Below the pieces are notes generated by a model, which was given only the letters and a program-made list of their open reading frames with translations, made no database searches and was not told the DNA's origin. Both the position numbers and the translations under genes were made by a program. From IMG/VR virus record IMGVR_UViG_3300034105_002823, positions 1 to 20,606 of that record: a stretch of 20,606 nucleotides of DNA; one strand, written 5' to 3'. Every line of letters starts with the position of its first letter. The first letter of the stretch is position 1. Source of the DNA: a virus. This document shows, piece after piece, positions 13,358-18,705 of the stretch.

Positions 13358-14241
13358 CCAACGCAATCACGACCCGCGCATCCACCGCGCCGCAGGTCCT
13401 ACGCCCCCAGACGTTCGAGCAGCTTGGCCAGTTTGCCGCCATGGCTGCGCGGTCGTCCATGGTGCCGCAAGCCTACCGAGGGAAACCCGAAGACATCATG
13501 CTCGCGGTCCAGATGGGCAGCGAAGTCGGCCTCGCCCCGATGCAAGCCCTCCAGAACATCGCCACCATCAACGGCCGCCCGGCCCTGTGGGGAGACGCGC
13601 AACTTGGTCTCTGCAAGATGCACCCCGCGTGGGTGTCCATCGAGGAAACCATGACCGGCGCGGGGGAAACGCGATCCGCCCGCTGCGTCGTGATCCGCAA
13701 TGGCGAGCCGCCCGTGGTGCGGGAGTTCGGATATGCTCAGGCCAAACAAGCCGGCCTCTGGGGTAAGTCCGGGCCATGGACGCAATACCCGGATCGAATG
13801 ATGCAGATGCGAGCGCGGGGCTTTGCGCTCCGCGACGCCTTCCCCGATGCCTTGCGTGGGCTGCTGTCCGAGCATGAAGCGTTGGACACGCCGCCACCGC
13901 CTCCGCCGGTCTACCAGGGCACCACGATCGACAGCACCGCCACGCCGGTTGTTGATACGCCCGCCGTGACGGCCGAGGTCTATACCCTCGACACCGCCCC
14001 GAACCCGCGCGCGTTTCTGGACACGCTCGAGCCGATGCTGGCCGCAGCGCAGACGGCCGATGACGTGGACGCGATCCTTGCCCACCAGCGCATCCAGTCG
14101 GCGCAGGATCGATTTCTGAACGGCGCCAAGGAGCGGCTTGCATTCCTGATCCAGTCCGCCCTCACCCGCACTGCCCCGCCCGCGACCAAGGAGCCCGCCG
14201 CCACCGACGACGGCTGGCCCGGCCCGGGAGGTGACGCATGA
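13354..14241 (+). CDS. recT: RecT-family single-strand annealing protein
   Basis: 295 residues. Residues about 20-175 carry the family pattern: FEQLGQFAAMAARSSMVPQ, YRGKPEDIMLAVQMGSEVG, LAPMQALQNIATINGRPALW, then GDAQLGL and, further on, DRMMQMRARGFALRDAFPDAL. RecT proteins anneal complementary single strands and drive phage recombination. The last 110 residues are Pro/Thr-rich and then helical; they may bind SSB or a nuclease partner. No RecE-type exonuclease is adjacent; the VRR-NUC protein in the leftward operon is a possible substitute. It overlaps both neighbours by ATGA. Confidence 0.85.
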   Translation: MTNAITTRASTAPQVLRPQTFEQLGQFAAMAARSSMVPQAYRGKPEDIMLAVQMGSEVGLAPMQALQNIATINGRPALWGDAQLGLCKMHPAWVSIEETMTGAGETRSARCVVIRNGEPPVVREFGYAQAKQAGLWGKSGPWTQYPDRMMQMRARGFALRDAFPDALRGLLSEHEALDTPPPPPPVYQGTTIDSTATPVVDTPAVTAEVYTLDTAPNPRAFLDTLEPMLAAAQTADDVDAILAHQRIQSAQDRFLNGAKERLAFLIQSALTRTAPPATKEPAATDDGWPGPGGDA

Positions 14242-15074
14242 CCCGTCCCCATTCCCTTGCCCTAGACGCCATCCTCGGCCAGTCGTTCCCGGTCTTGGAT
14301 CATGGCTTTATCCGCGTGATCGACTACATGGGAGACGATGCGGCGATTGAGCAGGCGGCCCGCGTGTCCTATGCGGCAGGGACGCGCCGGGTATCAGAGA
14401 CGCGGGATTTGCTGCGCTACCTCATGCGCCATCGACACTCGACACCGTTCGAGATGGCGGAAATTAAATTCCACATCCGCCTTCCGATCTTCGTTGCCCG
14501 CCAGTGGATCAGGCATCGCACGGCGAACGTCAACGAACAGTCCGCGCGGTATTCGGAAATGCGGGAGGAATTTTACATCCCGCGCCCGGAACAGTTGGCC
14601 AAGCAATCAGAAACGAACAAACAAGGCCGTGGCGAGGTCCTATCGCCAGAAGACGCCGCGGTCGTCTTGCGGACGCTCTATGCCGACGCGGAACGGGTGC
14701 ATGACGACTACAAGGGGATGCTGCACACGCACAACCTTTCCCGCGAGGTAGCGCGGATCAACCTCCCGCTCGGCACCTATACGGAATGGGTGTGGAAGAT
14801 CGACCTTCACAACCTGTTCCACTTCTTATCCCTTCGCGCCGACAGCCACGCGCAATGGGAAATCCGACAATACGCAGACACCATGCTCGACATTGTTCGG
14901 CAGTGGGTGCCGATCGCTACGGAGGCTTGGGAGGATTACCGGCTGAACGCGGTCACGCTATCGGCCCAAGCGGTATGCGTCATGCTGCGCCGGTTGGCGG
15001 GGGAGGTTGTTACGCAGGACACCAGCGGGATGGGGCGGCGGGAGTGGGCGGAGTTCTTGGAGGCGTTCGCATGA
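14238..15074 (+). CDS. thyX: FAD-dependent thymidylate synthase ThyX
   Basis: 278 residues. The signature RHRxxxxxxxS is present as R92-H93-R94 to S102, followed by ARYS. Upstream is the FEMAEIKFHIRLPIFVARQW segment and downstream the 'INLPLGTYTEWVWKIDLHNLFHFLSLR' helix, all typical of ThyX. The enzyme makes dTMP from dUMP using methylenetetrahydrofolate, NADPH and FAD, supplying thymidine for phage DNA synthesis. Length and motifs suggest an intact enzyme. ATGA overlaps place it in the same operon as RecT and a GcrA-like protein. Confidence 0.97.
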   Translation: MTRPHSLALDAILGQSFPVLDHGFIRVIDYMGDDAAIEQAARVSYAAGTRRVSETRDLLRYLMRHRHSTPFEMAEIKFHIRLPIFVARQWIRHRTANVNEQSARYSEMREEFYIPRPEQLAKQSETNKQGRGEVLSPEDAAVVLRTLYADAERVHDDYKGMLHTHNLSREVARINLPLGTYTEWVWKIDLHNLFHFLSLRADSHAQWEIRQYADTMLDIVRQWVPIATEAWEDYRLNAVTLSAQAVCVMLRRLAGEVVTQDTSGMGRREWAEFLEAFA

Positions 15075-15505
15075 GACCCTCAAACTGGACACCCGAACGC
15101 GACGCCCTCTTACGCGAGCTACGCGCGTCCGACATGCCGAGGCCCCAAATGCTAGAGCGCATCAACGACGGTTTTGAACCGAAGGTTCGGATGACGCAGA
15201 TGCAAGAGCACGCGCGAACGATCGGTGCCAAGCGGCCGGCGCGGATCATCGCGCAATACGACTATGCGACGACAGGCCCGCGATACCCCACGGATGATGA
15301 ATATCGGACCATGAGCGATCAGTTTGCCCATGCCGGCGCCGCCGTCCGGCTGCAAGAGGTGGTCACCAAGCCGCCTGCGCCTCCGCGTCAGGGGATCATG
15401 TCGGGCAAGCCGCCGAACCACGCGGAGATGGTCGCGGCCCGAGTGGCTATGTCGGAGCGGACGCGGTGCGCGGTCGCGATTTTGAATGTTAGGGGGATGG
15501 TATGA
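15071..15505 (+). CDS. GcrA-like/SANT-like DNA-binding protein
   Basis: 144 residues from the ATG in the ATGA overlap with thyX; the frame extends upstream inside thyX and is not used. The start NWTPERDALLRELRASDMPR followed by QMLERIN and a basic stretch with ARTIGAKRP resembles the N-terminal HTH of GcrA, an alphaproteobacterial cell-cycle regulator that acts at methylated promoters. The remainder is Pro-rich and ends in a helix with AARVAMSERTRCAVAILN. The likeness is by eye and covers about 50 residues. A phage-encoded transcription regulator is the best guess. Confidence 0.7.
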   Translation: MRPSNWTPERDALLRELRASDMPRPQMLERINDGFEPKVRMTQMQEHARTIGAKRPARIIAQYDYATTGPRYPTDDEYRTMSDQFAHAGAAVRLQEVVTKPPAPPRQGIMSGKPPNHAEMVAARVAMSERTRCAVAILNVRGMV

Positions 15506-15702
15506 GCGGCACTCAGGCAACGTTTACCCACTTTCAGGCCATGGCGATTTTGTGCGACGCGATGGCCGCCTACCTCAAGGCAGTAGAGCCGGCCGGACCA
15601 CTGCCAGACGACACGCCGATCATGTCGACGATTAACGTGCATGGTGGTCAAAGCATCATCATCACCGCCGGCATGATCCGGGCGGCAGGGGGTGCGGTAT
15701 GA
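15502..15702 (+). CDS. Orphan small protein
   Basis: 66 residues. A helical start (FTHFQAMAILCDAMAAYLKAVE) is followed by a Pro/Asp turn and a beta-like stretch ending SIIITAGMIRAAGGAV. No known family and no clear membrane span. It is coupled by ATGA overlaps to the GcrA-like gene before it and the MazG-like gene after it. Confidence 0.68.
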   Translation: MSGTQATFTHFQAMAILCDAMAAYLKAVEPAGPLPDDTPIMSTINVHGGQSIIITAGMIRAAGGAV

Positions 15703-15986
15703 CCAACCCATGCCCCCACGCGCGATCCGCCGCCGAGTTCATCACCTCCCGCGCGGTGATGGGGCGCAAGAAATACGGCCACACGCTGGCGGATGCGAAC
15801 CTGTCCTCGGCCGAACTGGTGCAGCACGCGCGGGAGGAAACCGCCGATCTGCTGGTCTACCTGACGGCTCTGAAAGAGAGCATGGCCAAGCCCGAACCCG
15901 CCCGGCCGGCGGTGACGCGGCGTCCCCACAATACAAAACGCCCCAAGCCAAGGCAAGGGGCGTTAGGGCCAGACACCCCGCCGTAG
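15699..15986 (+). CDS. MazG-like all-alpha NTP pyrophosphohydrolase-type protein
   Basis: 95 residues. MGRKKYGHTL, then SAELVQHAREETADLLVYLTAL, matches the core of phage MazG-like proteins; E47-TA-D50 is the ExxD part of the metal site, and a helix with a second acidic cluster is expected before it but is not obvious. Such enzymes remove unwanted or signalling nucleotides and would fit next to ThyX. The last 20 residues are basic, Pro-rich and encoded across a strong hairpin (15937-15964), so the true C-terminus may be unimportant. Last gene of the early operon. Confidence 0.68.
   Translation: MTNPCPHARSAAEFITSRAVMGRKKYGHTLADANLSSAELVQHAREETADLLVYLTALKESMAKPEPARPAVTRRPHNTKRPKPRQGALGPDTPP
15937..15964 (-). 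terminator. Strong hairpin at the end of the early operon, terminator-like on the minus strand
   Basis: AACGCCCC pairs with GGGGCGTT (8 bp), and inside the loop GCC pairs with GGC. On the minus strand it is followed by TTGTATTG, giving a GTTTTG tract, so it looks like a terminator for leftward transcripts entering from the non-coding gap. On the plus strand the tail is only TTAGGG, a weak tract, but some bidirectional function at the end of the early operon is possible. Confidence 0.5.
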
Positions 15987-16102
15987 CCGAGTGTTAGACG
16001 CTGCACAGAGACACGAGTGGTCATGCTGGTATCACCGATTTCGCGGCGCAACGGGCGTGAGGTGTTGCGTTTCCCCAGACATTCCTTGAAGGATGTGCAG
16101 CA

Positions 16103-16134
16103 CCCTTTCCTTACCCCACGCGCAGAGGAAAGGG
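16103..16134. repeat. 9-bp-stem hairpin in the non-coding gap
   Basis: CCCTTTCCT (16103-16111) pairs perfectly with AGGAAAGGG (16126-16134) around a 14-base loop. Outside any gene and without a T-run on either strand. Confidence 0.6.
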
Positions 16135-16197
16135 AAGCGGGTTTGCCTTTCCATCTCACGGAATAGCATCAACCGCCGTTGTGTCTCACGCCACCCC

Positions 16198-16210
16198 GCG
16201 ATTAAATCGC
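16198..16210. promoter_or_regulatory. Palindrome upstream of the right cassette promoter
   Basis: GCGATT-A-AATCGC, perfect 6-bp arms, 20 bases before the -35 box. The left cassette has a partly matching segment (AATAATCGCC) in the same place, where it overlaps the stop of the upstream gene. A regulator site is possible. Confidence 0.45.
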
Positions 16211-16229
16211 CGTAGCGGCCATTTTATCT

Positions 16230-16258
16230 TTGACGGGTCGCCGTGGGGGCGATATAAG
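16230..16258 (+). promoter_or_regulatory. Promoter of the right cassette with operator-like inverted repeat
   Basis: TTGACG (16230-16235), 17 bases, TATAAG (16253-16258): a strong sigma-70-type promoter. The spacer contains TCGCC-GTGGG-GGCGA (16238-16252), an inverted repeat placed to block polymerase when bound. The left cassette promoter (1193-1221) is its counterpart with the same -35 and spacer length. The likely binder is the small HTH protein encoded last in the cassette. Confidence 0.75.
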
Positions 16259-16261
16259 GGT

Positions 16262-16285
16262 GCATCGGGACGGGATGGCCGGACC
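16262..16285 (+). repeat. 24-bp leader segment shared with the left cassette (right copy)
   Basis: Identical, in opposite orientation, to 1165-1188. It lies in the untranslated leader between the -10 box and the ribosome site of the gene at 16305. Confidence 0.9.
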
Positions 16286-16304
16286 GGAGGGAAGGAACCA
16301 GACG

Positions 16305-16637
16305 ATGACCACAGCCGAACGCAACCGCGCCATCAAGGCTCTCCTCTGCAAGGCATTCGCCGGACACGGGGTCAGCGTCAAAGGTTCGCGCGGCACGGGT
16401 CACGGCTGGGTCAGCATCAACATCGGATACGCCCCACGCGACAGCGGCGAGCAGCGGAAATTGAAGGCGCAAATCATGCAACTTCTTACCGCCGCCAAGA
16501 TCGAAATCGGGACATACGGATACGACGATCCCGGTTCCGATTACGGATATGGGAAGAAGATCAGCATCAACTTTGACCGCCTGCGCGACGATCCCACCGA
16601 GGATTTCAACTACGTCGGTTCGCGCCACCACTACTGA
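16305..16637 (+). CDS. Mobile-element accessory protein, first gene of right cassette
   Basis: 110 residues from the ATG behind GGAGGGAAGGAA; the upstream extension lies over the promoter and is not used. The start AERNRAIKALLCKAFAG followed by VSVKGSRGTGHGWVSINIGY recalls domains found in large polyvalent and other mobile-element accessory proteins (an LPD29-like 'F.g..fSV....g.ssinv' pattern), judged by eye. The C-terminus is Tyr/Asp-rich (YGYDDPGSDYGYGKK). No catalytic motif. It is the first gene after the strong promoter; the UUCG hairpin follows its stop. Confidence 0.75.
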   Translation: MTTAERNRAIKALLCKAFAGHGVSVKGSRGTGHGWVSINIGYAPRDSGEQRKLKAQIMQLLTAAKIEIGTYGYDDPGSDYGYGKKISINFDRLRDDPTEDFNYVGSRHHY

Positions 16638-16645
16638 CCACGGCC

Positions 16646-16661
16646 GGGGGCTTCGGCCCCC
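16646..16661 (+). promoter_or_regulatory. UUCG-tetraloop hairpin before the second gene of the right cassette
   Basis: GGGGGC-TTCG-GCCCCC, a perfect 6-bp stem with a very stable UUCG loop, 9 bases after the stop of the first gene and followed by CACCAGCACGGGAGACG and the ATG at 16681. The left cassette carries the same arrangement at 931-944. No T-run follows. Confidence 0.65.
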
Positions 16662-16680
16662 ACCAGCACGGGAGACGACC

Positions 16681-16836
16681 ATGTTTACGACCGAAAACAC
16701 CACCGGATACACCGCCGACGAACTGGCCGCACTAAACGCGGAATTAACCGAGCGCTTGGCGCAGATCGACTCGGACGCCATCGAGGCGCGCAACGCGGCG
16801 GAACAGGCGTTCGCTGACGAGGTTTCGCGCCGTTAA
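16681..16836 (+). CDS. Small acidic helical protein of right cassette
   Basis: 51 residues. It starts MFTTENTTGYTADELAALNA and continues as an Ala/Glu-rich helix ending AFADEVSRR. Short acidic proteins with an 'ETTGYT..EL.ALN' start recur in phages and plasmids, from memory; their function is not known. The ATG lies behind CGGGAG and the UUCG hairpin. The small size, acidity and position fit a counter-defence or DNA-mimic-like protein, but a simple accessory role is just as likely. Confidence 0.72.
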   Translation: MFTTENTTGYTADELAALNAELTERLAQIDSDAIEARNAAEQAFADEVSRR

Positions 16837-16837
16837 C

Positions 16838-16858
16838 GCCAACACGGGAGCACTGACC
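16838..16858 (+). promoter_or_regulatory. Ribosome site CGGGAG of the third right-cassette gene
   Basis: The bases CGGGAG then a short run to CCATGACC repeat the CGGGAG..ACCATG pattern used before 16681 and, on the minus strand, before 909. All three are members of the same cassette leader type. Confidence 0.6.
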
Positions 16859-17065
16859 ATGACCAACTTCATTCTGACCCGCTCAGACCAAGGCGACGGC
16901 GGATGGACCCTGCACGCGCCTGGGTCCACCGACGAGGACATTGCAACCGGGGACGCCTCGGCGCTGGTGAGCGGGGTATCCCGCAAACAGGCCGGGAGGT
17001 GGCTGCGGCCGAACGCGCGGGACTATGCCGACGCGGCCAGGGTGTTCGCGCGGGAGTCGGTATGA
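16859..17065 (+). CDS. Orphan small protein of right cassette
   Basis: 68 residues with CGGGAG 9 to 14 bases before the ATG. It begins MTNFILTRSDQGDGGWTLHA, has an acidic DEDIATGD part and ends in a basic helix region with DYADAARVFARESV. No family is recognised. Its stop overlaps the HTH gene start (ATGA), exactly as the 94-residue gene does in the left cassette. Candidate counter-defence protein by position only. Confidence 0.72.
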   Translation: MTNFILTRSDQGDGGWTLHAPGSTDEDIATGDASALVSGVSRKQAGRWLRPNARDYADAARVFARESV

Positions 17066-17280
17066 CCCCCACCGACATATCCCCCACCCTCAAGCGCCTC
17101 GGTCTGACCCAGACCGAGGCTGCTGCAATTCTCGGGATCAGCCACCACGCACTGTCCCGATACGTGCGCGGCGTGCTGGTGACGCCTCGGTGGTTGTTCC
17201 TGCTGCTCGATGCGTGGGAGCGGTGCCCGGAGGCTTTGGCGGCGGCACGGGCCGATTACGGCATCACCACCCGCCAGTAG
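17062..17280 (+). CDS. Small helix-turn-helix regulator, Aca-like, right copy
   Basis: 72 residues. It is the twin of the gene at 392-628: TLKRLGLTQTEAAAILGISHH is identical in both, encoded by 60 identical bases (17089-17148); beyond that the proteins diverge to about half identity (SRYVRGVLVTPRWLFLLLDAWERCPEAL here). The helix-turn-helix is clear. Overlap with the upstream gene is ATGA. As the last gene of a promoter-led cassette of small unrelated genes it fits the Aca role of shutting down its own promoter. The coding sequence contains CCTCGGTCTG-ACC-CAGACCGAGG, an mRNA hairpin also found in the twin. Confidence 0.85.
   Translation: MTPTDISPTLKRLGLTQTEAAAILGISHHALSRYVRGVLVTPRWLFLLLDAWERCPEALAAARADYGITTRQ
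17089..17148. repeat. 60-bp inverted repeat, right arm (HTH gene)
   Basis: Partner of 554-613. Contains the 10-bp-arm palindrome CCTCGGTCTG/CAGACCGAGG with a 3-base loop. Confidence 0.95.
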
Positions 17281-17306
17281 GGTTCCCGCGCGGCAATCCG
17301 TCGCCC

Positions 17307-17402
17307 CTACATCGACCACACCACCACAAACCCCAGCGTCACCTGCACGCACCTCCAGCACACCTTCGCCGGCCGGGTCCGATACTCGTGCAGGTGCCTC
17401 AT
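17307..17402 (-). CDS. Doubtful 31-residue membrane-like peptide
   Basis: ATG overlaps the stop of the 71-residue frame (ATGA). A basic start, MRHLHEYRTRPAK, then VCWRCVQVTLGFVVVWSM, hydrophobic enough for a short span. No ribosome site of its own apart from coupling. It ends 26 bases from the convergent HTH gene. Could be a lysis accessory or chance. Confidence 0.3.
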   Translation of the reverse strand: MRHLHEYRTRPAKVCWRCVQVTLGFVVVWSM

Positions 17403-17614
17403 TCCCCATAGAGCCACCGCCCCACCAATGCCACCAGCCCGCCGGCACCGATCCGAAAGAGAACCTTCCCAGCCTCGGGAAGCCCACCCTCCAATATCCG
17501 CAGGGCGATCCATCTCAGGGCTGTCCATGTGCGATTAACGGTCCTGTCACGATTTTTGTCCTGGCGTGCATGAGCGGCAACCTTCTCTCTCCGTTTGTCA
17601 CGCCGAGGCGGCAA
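17399..17614 (-). CDS. Doubtful 71-residue basic protein with a C-terminal hydrophobic helix
   Basis: TTG start without a good ribosome site. The N-terminus is strongly basic (PPRRDKRREKVAAHARQDKN), followed by TWTALRWIALRILEGG and a hydrophobic segment VLFRIGAGGLVALVGRWLYG that could span or sit on a membrane. Its place downstream of the holin and endolysin suggests a lysis accessory. A frameshift joining it to the short frame upstream (ATG near 17673, behind GAGGAAA) would give a normal start, so a broken or mis-sequenced gene is possible. Confidence 0.4.
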   Translation of the reverse strand: MPPRRDKRREKVAAHARQDKNRDRTVNRTWTALRWIALRILEGGLPEAGKVLFRIGAGGLVALVGRWLYGE

Positions 17615-17742
17615 GGTCTGTGACCCAGCACATACCCGCGCGCGATCGGGCGGTCCTATCGTGAGTTGTCGTCATGAGGGCGGTTTCCTCGTGTCGGGGC
17701 GGCGGCCGGTCCCGGTTGGCGCCGGGCCGGTCTAGCGGTCTG

Positions 17743-18216
17743 TCAGTCCATTCGGTAGAGCGCCAGGTCTAACACCCGGCGAGTCCATCCCAAACCGTAA
17801 TGGCTCCATCCAGCCAAGGCCGTGAGATACATCATGCGGCTGGCAAGCATGTCCCGGACGGCCCTAGGCTTGTCCCTACAGGCGTTTGCCGCCGCGATGG
17901 TCTTAGGCCCCATCACGCCGTCGATGGAGGCGCCCACAGCCATCTGTAGCCAGCGGATCGACGCGCCGCCATTCACGGACGCATCGAACACCGCCAGCCC
18001 CATATGCCCTGGCAGTTCGCCGCAACGGTTCTTGTCCCAATAGTCACGCCGGTATAGCTCGCGGGCGCGCTCGACCGTCAGGTTTCGAATATCTTCGGCC
18101 GGATATCGGCGCTTGCTGATCCCGTAGCGGGTTTCGCCGCCTAGGTCGTGCGGATCGTTGACGTATCCGCCCTCTTGCGCGAGGACGAACAGCAACGCGC
18201 GTTCAAAGCTGCTCAC
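17743..18216 (-). CDS. Endolysin, glycoside hydrolase 108 family
   Basis: 157 residues from a GTG overlapping the holin stop (GTGA); the frame continues upstream through the holin gene and is not used. EGGYVNDP (E15 catalytic), HDLGGETRYGIS, then 'RARELYRRDYWDKNRCGELP' and FDASVNGGAS are the marks of GH108 muramidases, and the C-terminal half (GVMGPKTIAAANA) is the family's peptidoglycan-binding domain. It cleaves the glycan backbone of peptidoglycan at the end of the lytic cycle. No signal peptide is visible, so it should need the holin for release. Confidence 0.93.
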   Translation of the reverse strand: MSSFERALLFVLAQEGGYVNDPHDLGGETRYGISKRRYPAEDIRNLTVERARELYRRDYWDKNRCGELPGHMGLAVFDASVNGGASIRWLQMAVGASIDGVMGPKTIAAANACRDKPRAVRDMLASRMMYLTALAGWSHYGLGWTRRVLDLALYRMD

Positions 18217-18407
18217 GCCCGGCGGTTCTGAGCGTTCCGGAAGTTCGCCGCCAGCAAATCCAGCACGACCCGGCAGTGCTTCCACCACGCGGGGGACGCC
18301 TCGGTTGCCGGCGGGGCGAACGCGGCCAGCATCGCAGCGACGCCGCACACGATCGCGAGGTATTCAGCCCAGCCGGACAGGTCGGCGATATGGTTTAGGT
18401 CCATCAT
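18213..18407 (-). CDS. Holin-like protein
   Basis: 64 residues with an AGGAG site 4 bases before the first of two consecutive ATGs. One clear membrane segment (AEYLAIVCGVAAMLAAFAPP) is followed by a helix WWKHCRVVLDLLAANFRNAQN, a C-terminal pattern often seen in small proteins paired with GH108 endolysins. Its stop overlaps the endolysin start, and its start overlaps the stop of the tail-fibre remnant (TGATG). A holin is the most likely role; the single span would make it a class III-like holin. Confidence 0.75.
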   Translation of the reverse strand: MMDLNHIADLSGWAEYLAIVCGVAAMLAAFAPPATEASPAWWKHCRVVLDLLAANFRNAQNRRA

Positions 18408-18691
18408 TTGCTCCTATTGTTTGACTGATACCGCAACACGCCGCCGGAAAGGTCGGCGGAAAACCCAAACGCCACGGCAGTGGCGGACAGTGCCGTGATC
18501 CCCGCTGTGATGGTCGCAGAGTTCGTATTGGCCGTGCACTTCGGCACTTGGGGCAGCGTCCCGGTAAAGGTCAGCGTGCAGGCAGTTATGCCGCCGGTCG
18601 CGATCGTTATGTCACCGCCCTGTTCCCGACGATAGAGACAACGCCGGCGTCGAGTGTTGAGGGCTGTTCTTCATTGCGTGACTAGCTCCAT
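18404..18691 (-). pseudogene. Frameshifted second tail-fibre C-terminal domain
   Basis: An ATG with a perfect GGAGG site 6 bases upstream lies 14 bases after the tail-fibre stop, but the frame reads only MELVTQ before a TGA. The next frame reads NEEQPSTLDAGVVSIVGN and then stops; after that the first frame resumes as GGDITIATGGITACTLTF and runs to the TGA that overlaps the holin start. The total length (288 bases) is a multiple of three, so two compensating indels restore the frame. The last 70 residues match the tail fibre's own end (ITIGSGVVTACRVTFTTTLP...). Either a decayed small gene or two sequencing indels. Confidence 0.75.
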
Positions 18692-18705
18692 CGTGTACCT
18701 CCGGG

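Larger units (their letters stand above)
15987..16304. other. 318-base non-coding gap with hairpins and the right cassette promoter
   Basis: No convincing gene on either strand. It holds a short inverted repeat TCCTT-G-AAGGA (16083-16093), a perfect 9-bp-stem hairpin CCCTTTCCT/AGGAAAGGG (16103-16134), the palindrome GCGATT-A-AATCGC (16198-16210), the cassette promoter (16230-16258) and its leader. The left part could host a leftward small RNA ending at the hairpin 15937-15964, but no clear promoter for it was found. Confidence 0.55.
17281..17742. other. Unresolved 460-base stretch downstream of the endolysin
   Basis: Convergent region between the right cassette and the leftward lysis genes. 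Several short minus-strand frames compete: an open frame at 17399-17614 with only a TTG start, a 31-codon frame at 17307-17402 joined to it by ATGA, and a short frame starting at the ATG near 17673. None has a known motif, and two overlapping frames both look protein-like. A stem of nine pairs with one bulged T, CCGG(T)CCCGG/CCGGGCCGG (17706-17730), stands just after the endolysin stop. A spanin or second holin would be expected here. Confidence 0.5.

Noticed and set aside
12602-13366. 254-codon minus-strand frame opposite the Gp157 gene
   Set aside because: Antisense shadow; His/Arg-rich composition and no motif.
13399-14085. 228-codon minus-strand frame opposite recT
   Set aside because: Antisense shadow of RecT coding sequence.
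15857-16159. 100-codon minus-strand frame in the non-coding gap
   Set aside because: Runs through the hairpins and the MazG-like 3' end, no ribosome site, composition not protein-like.
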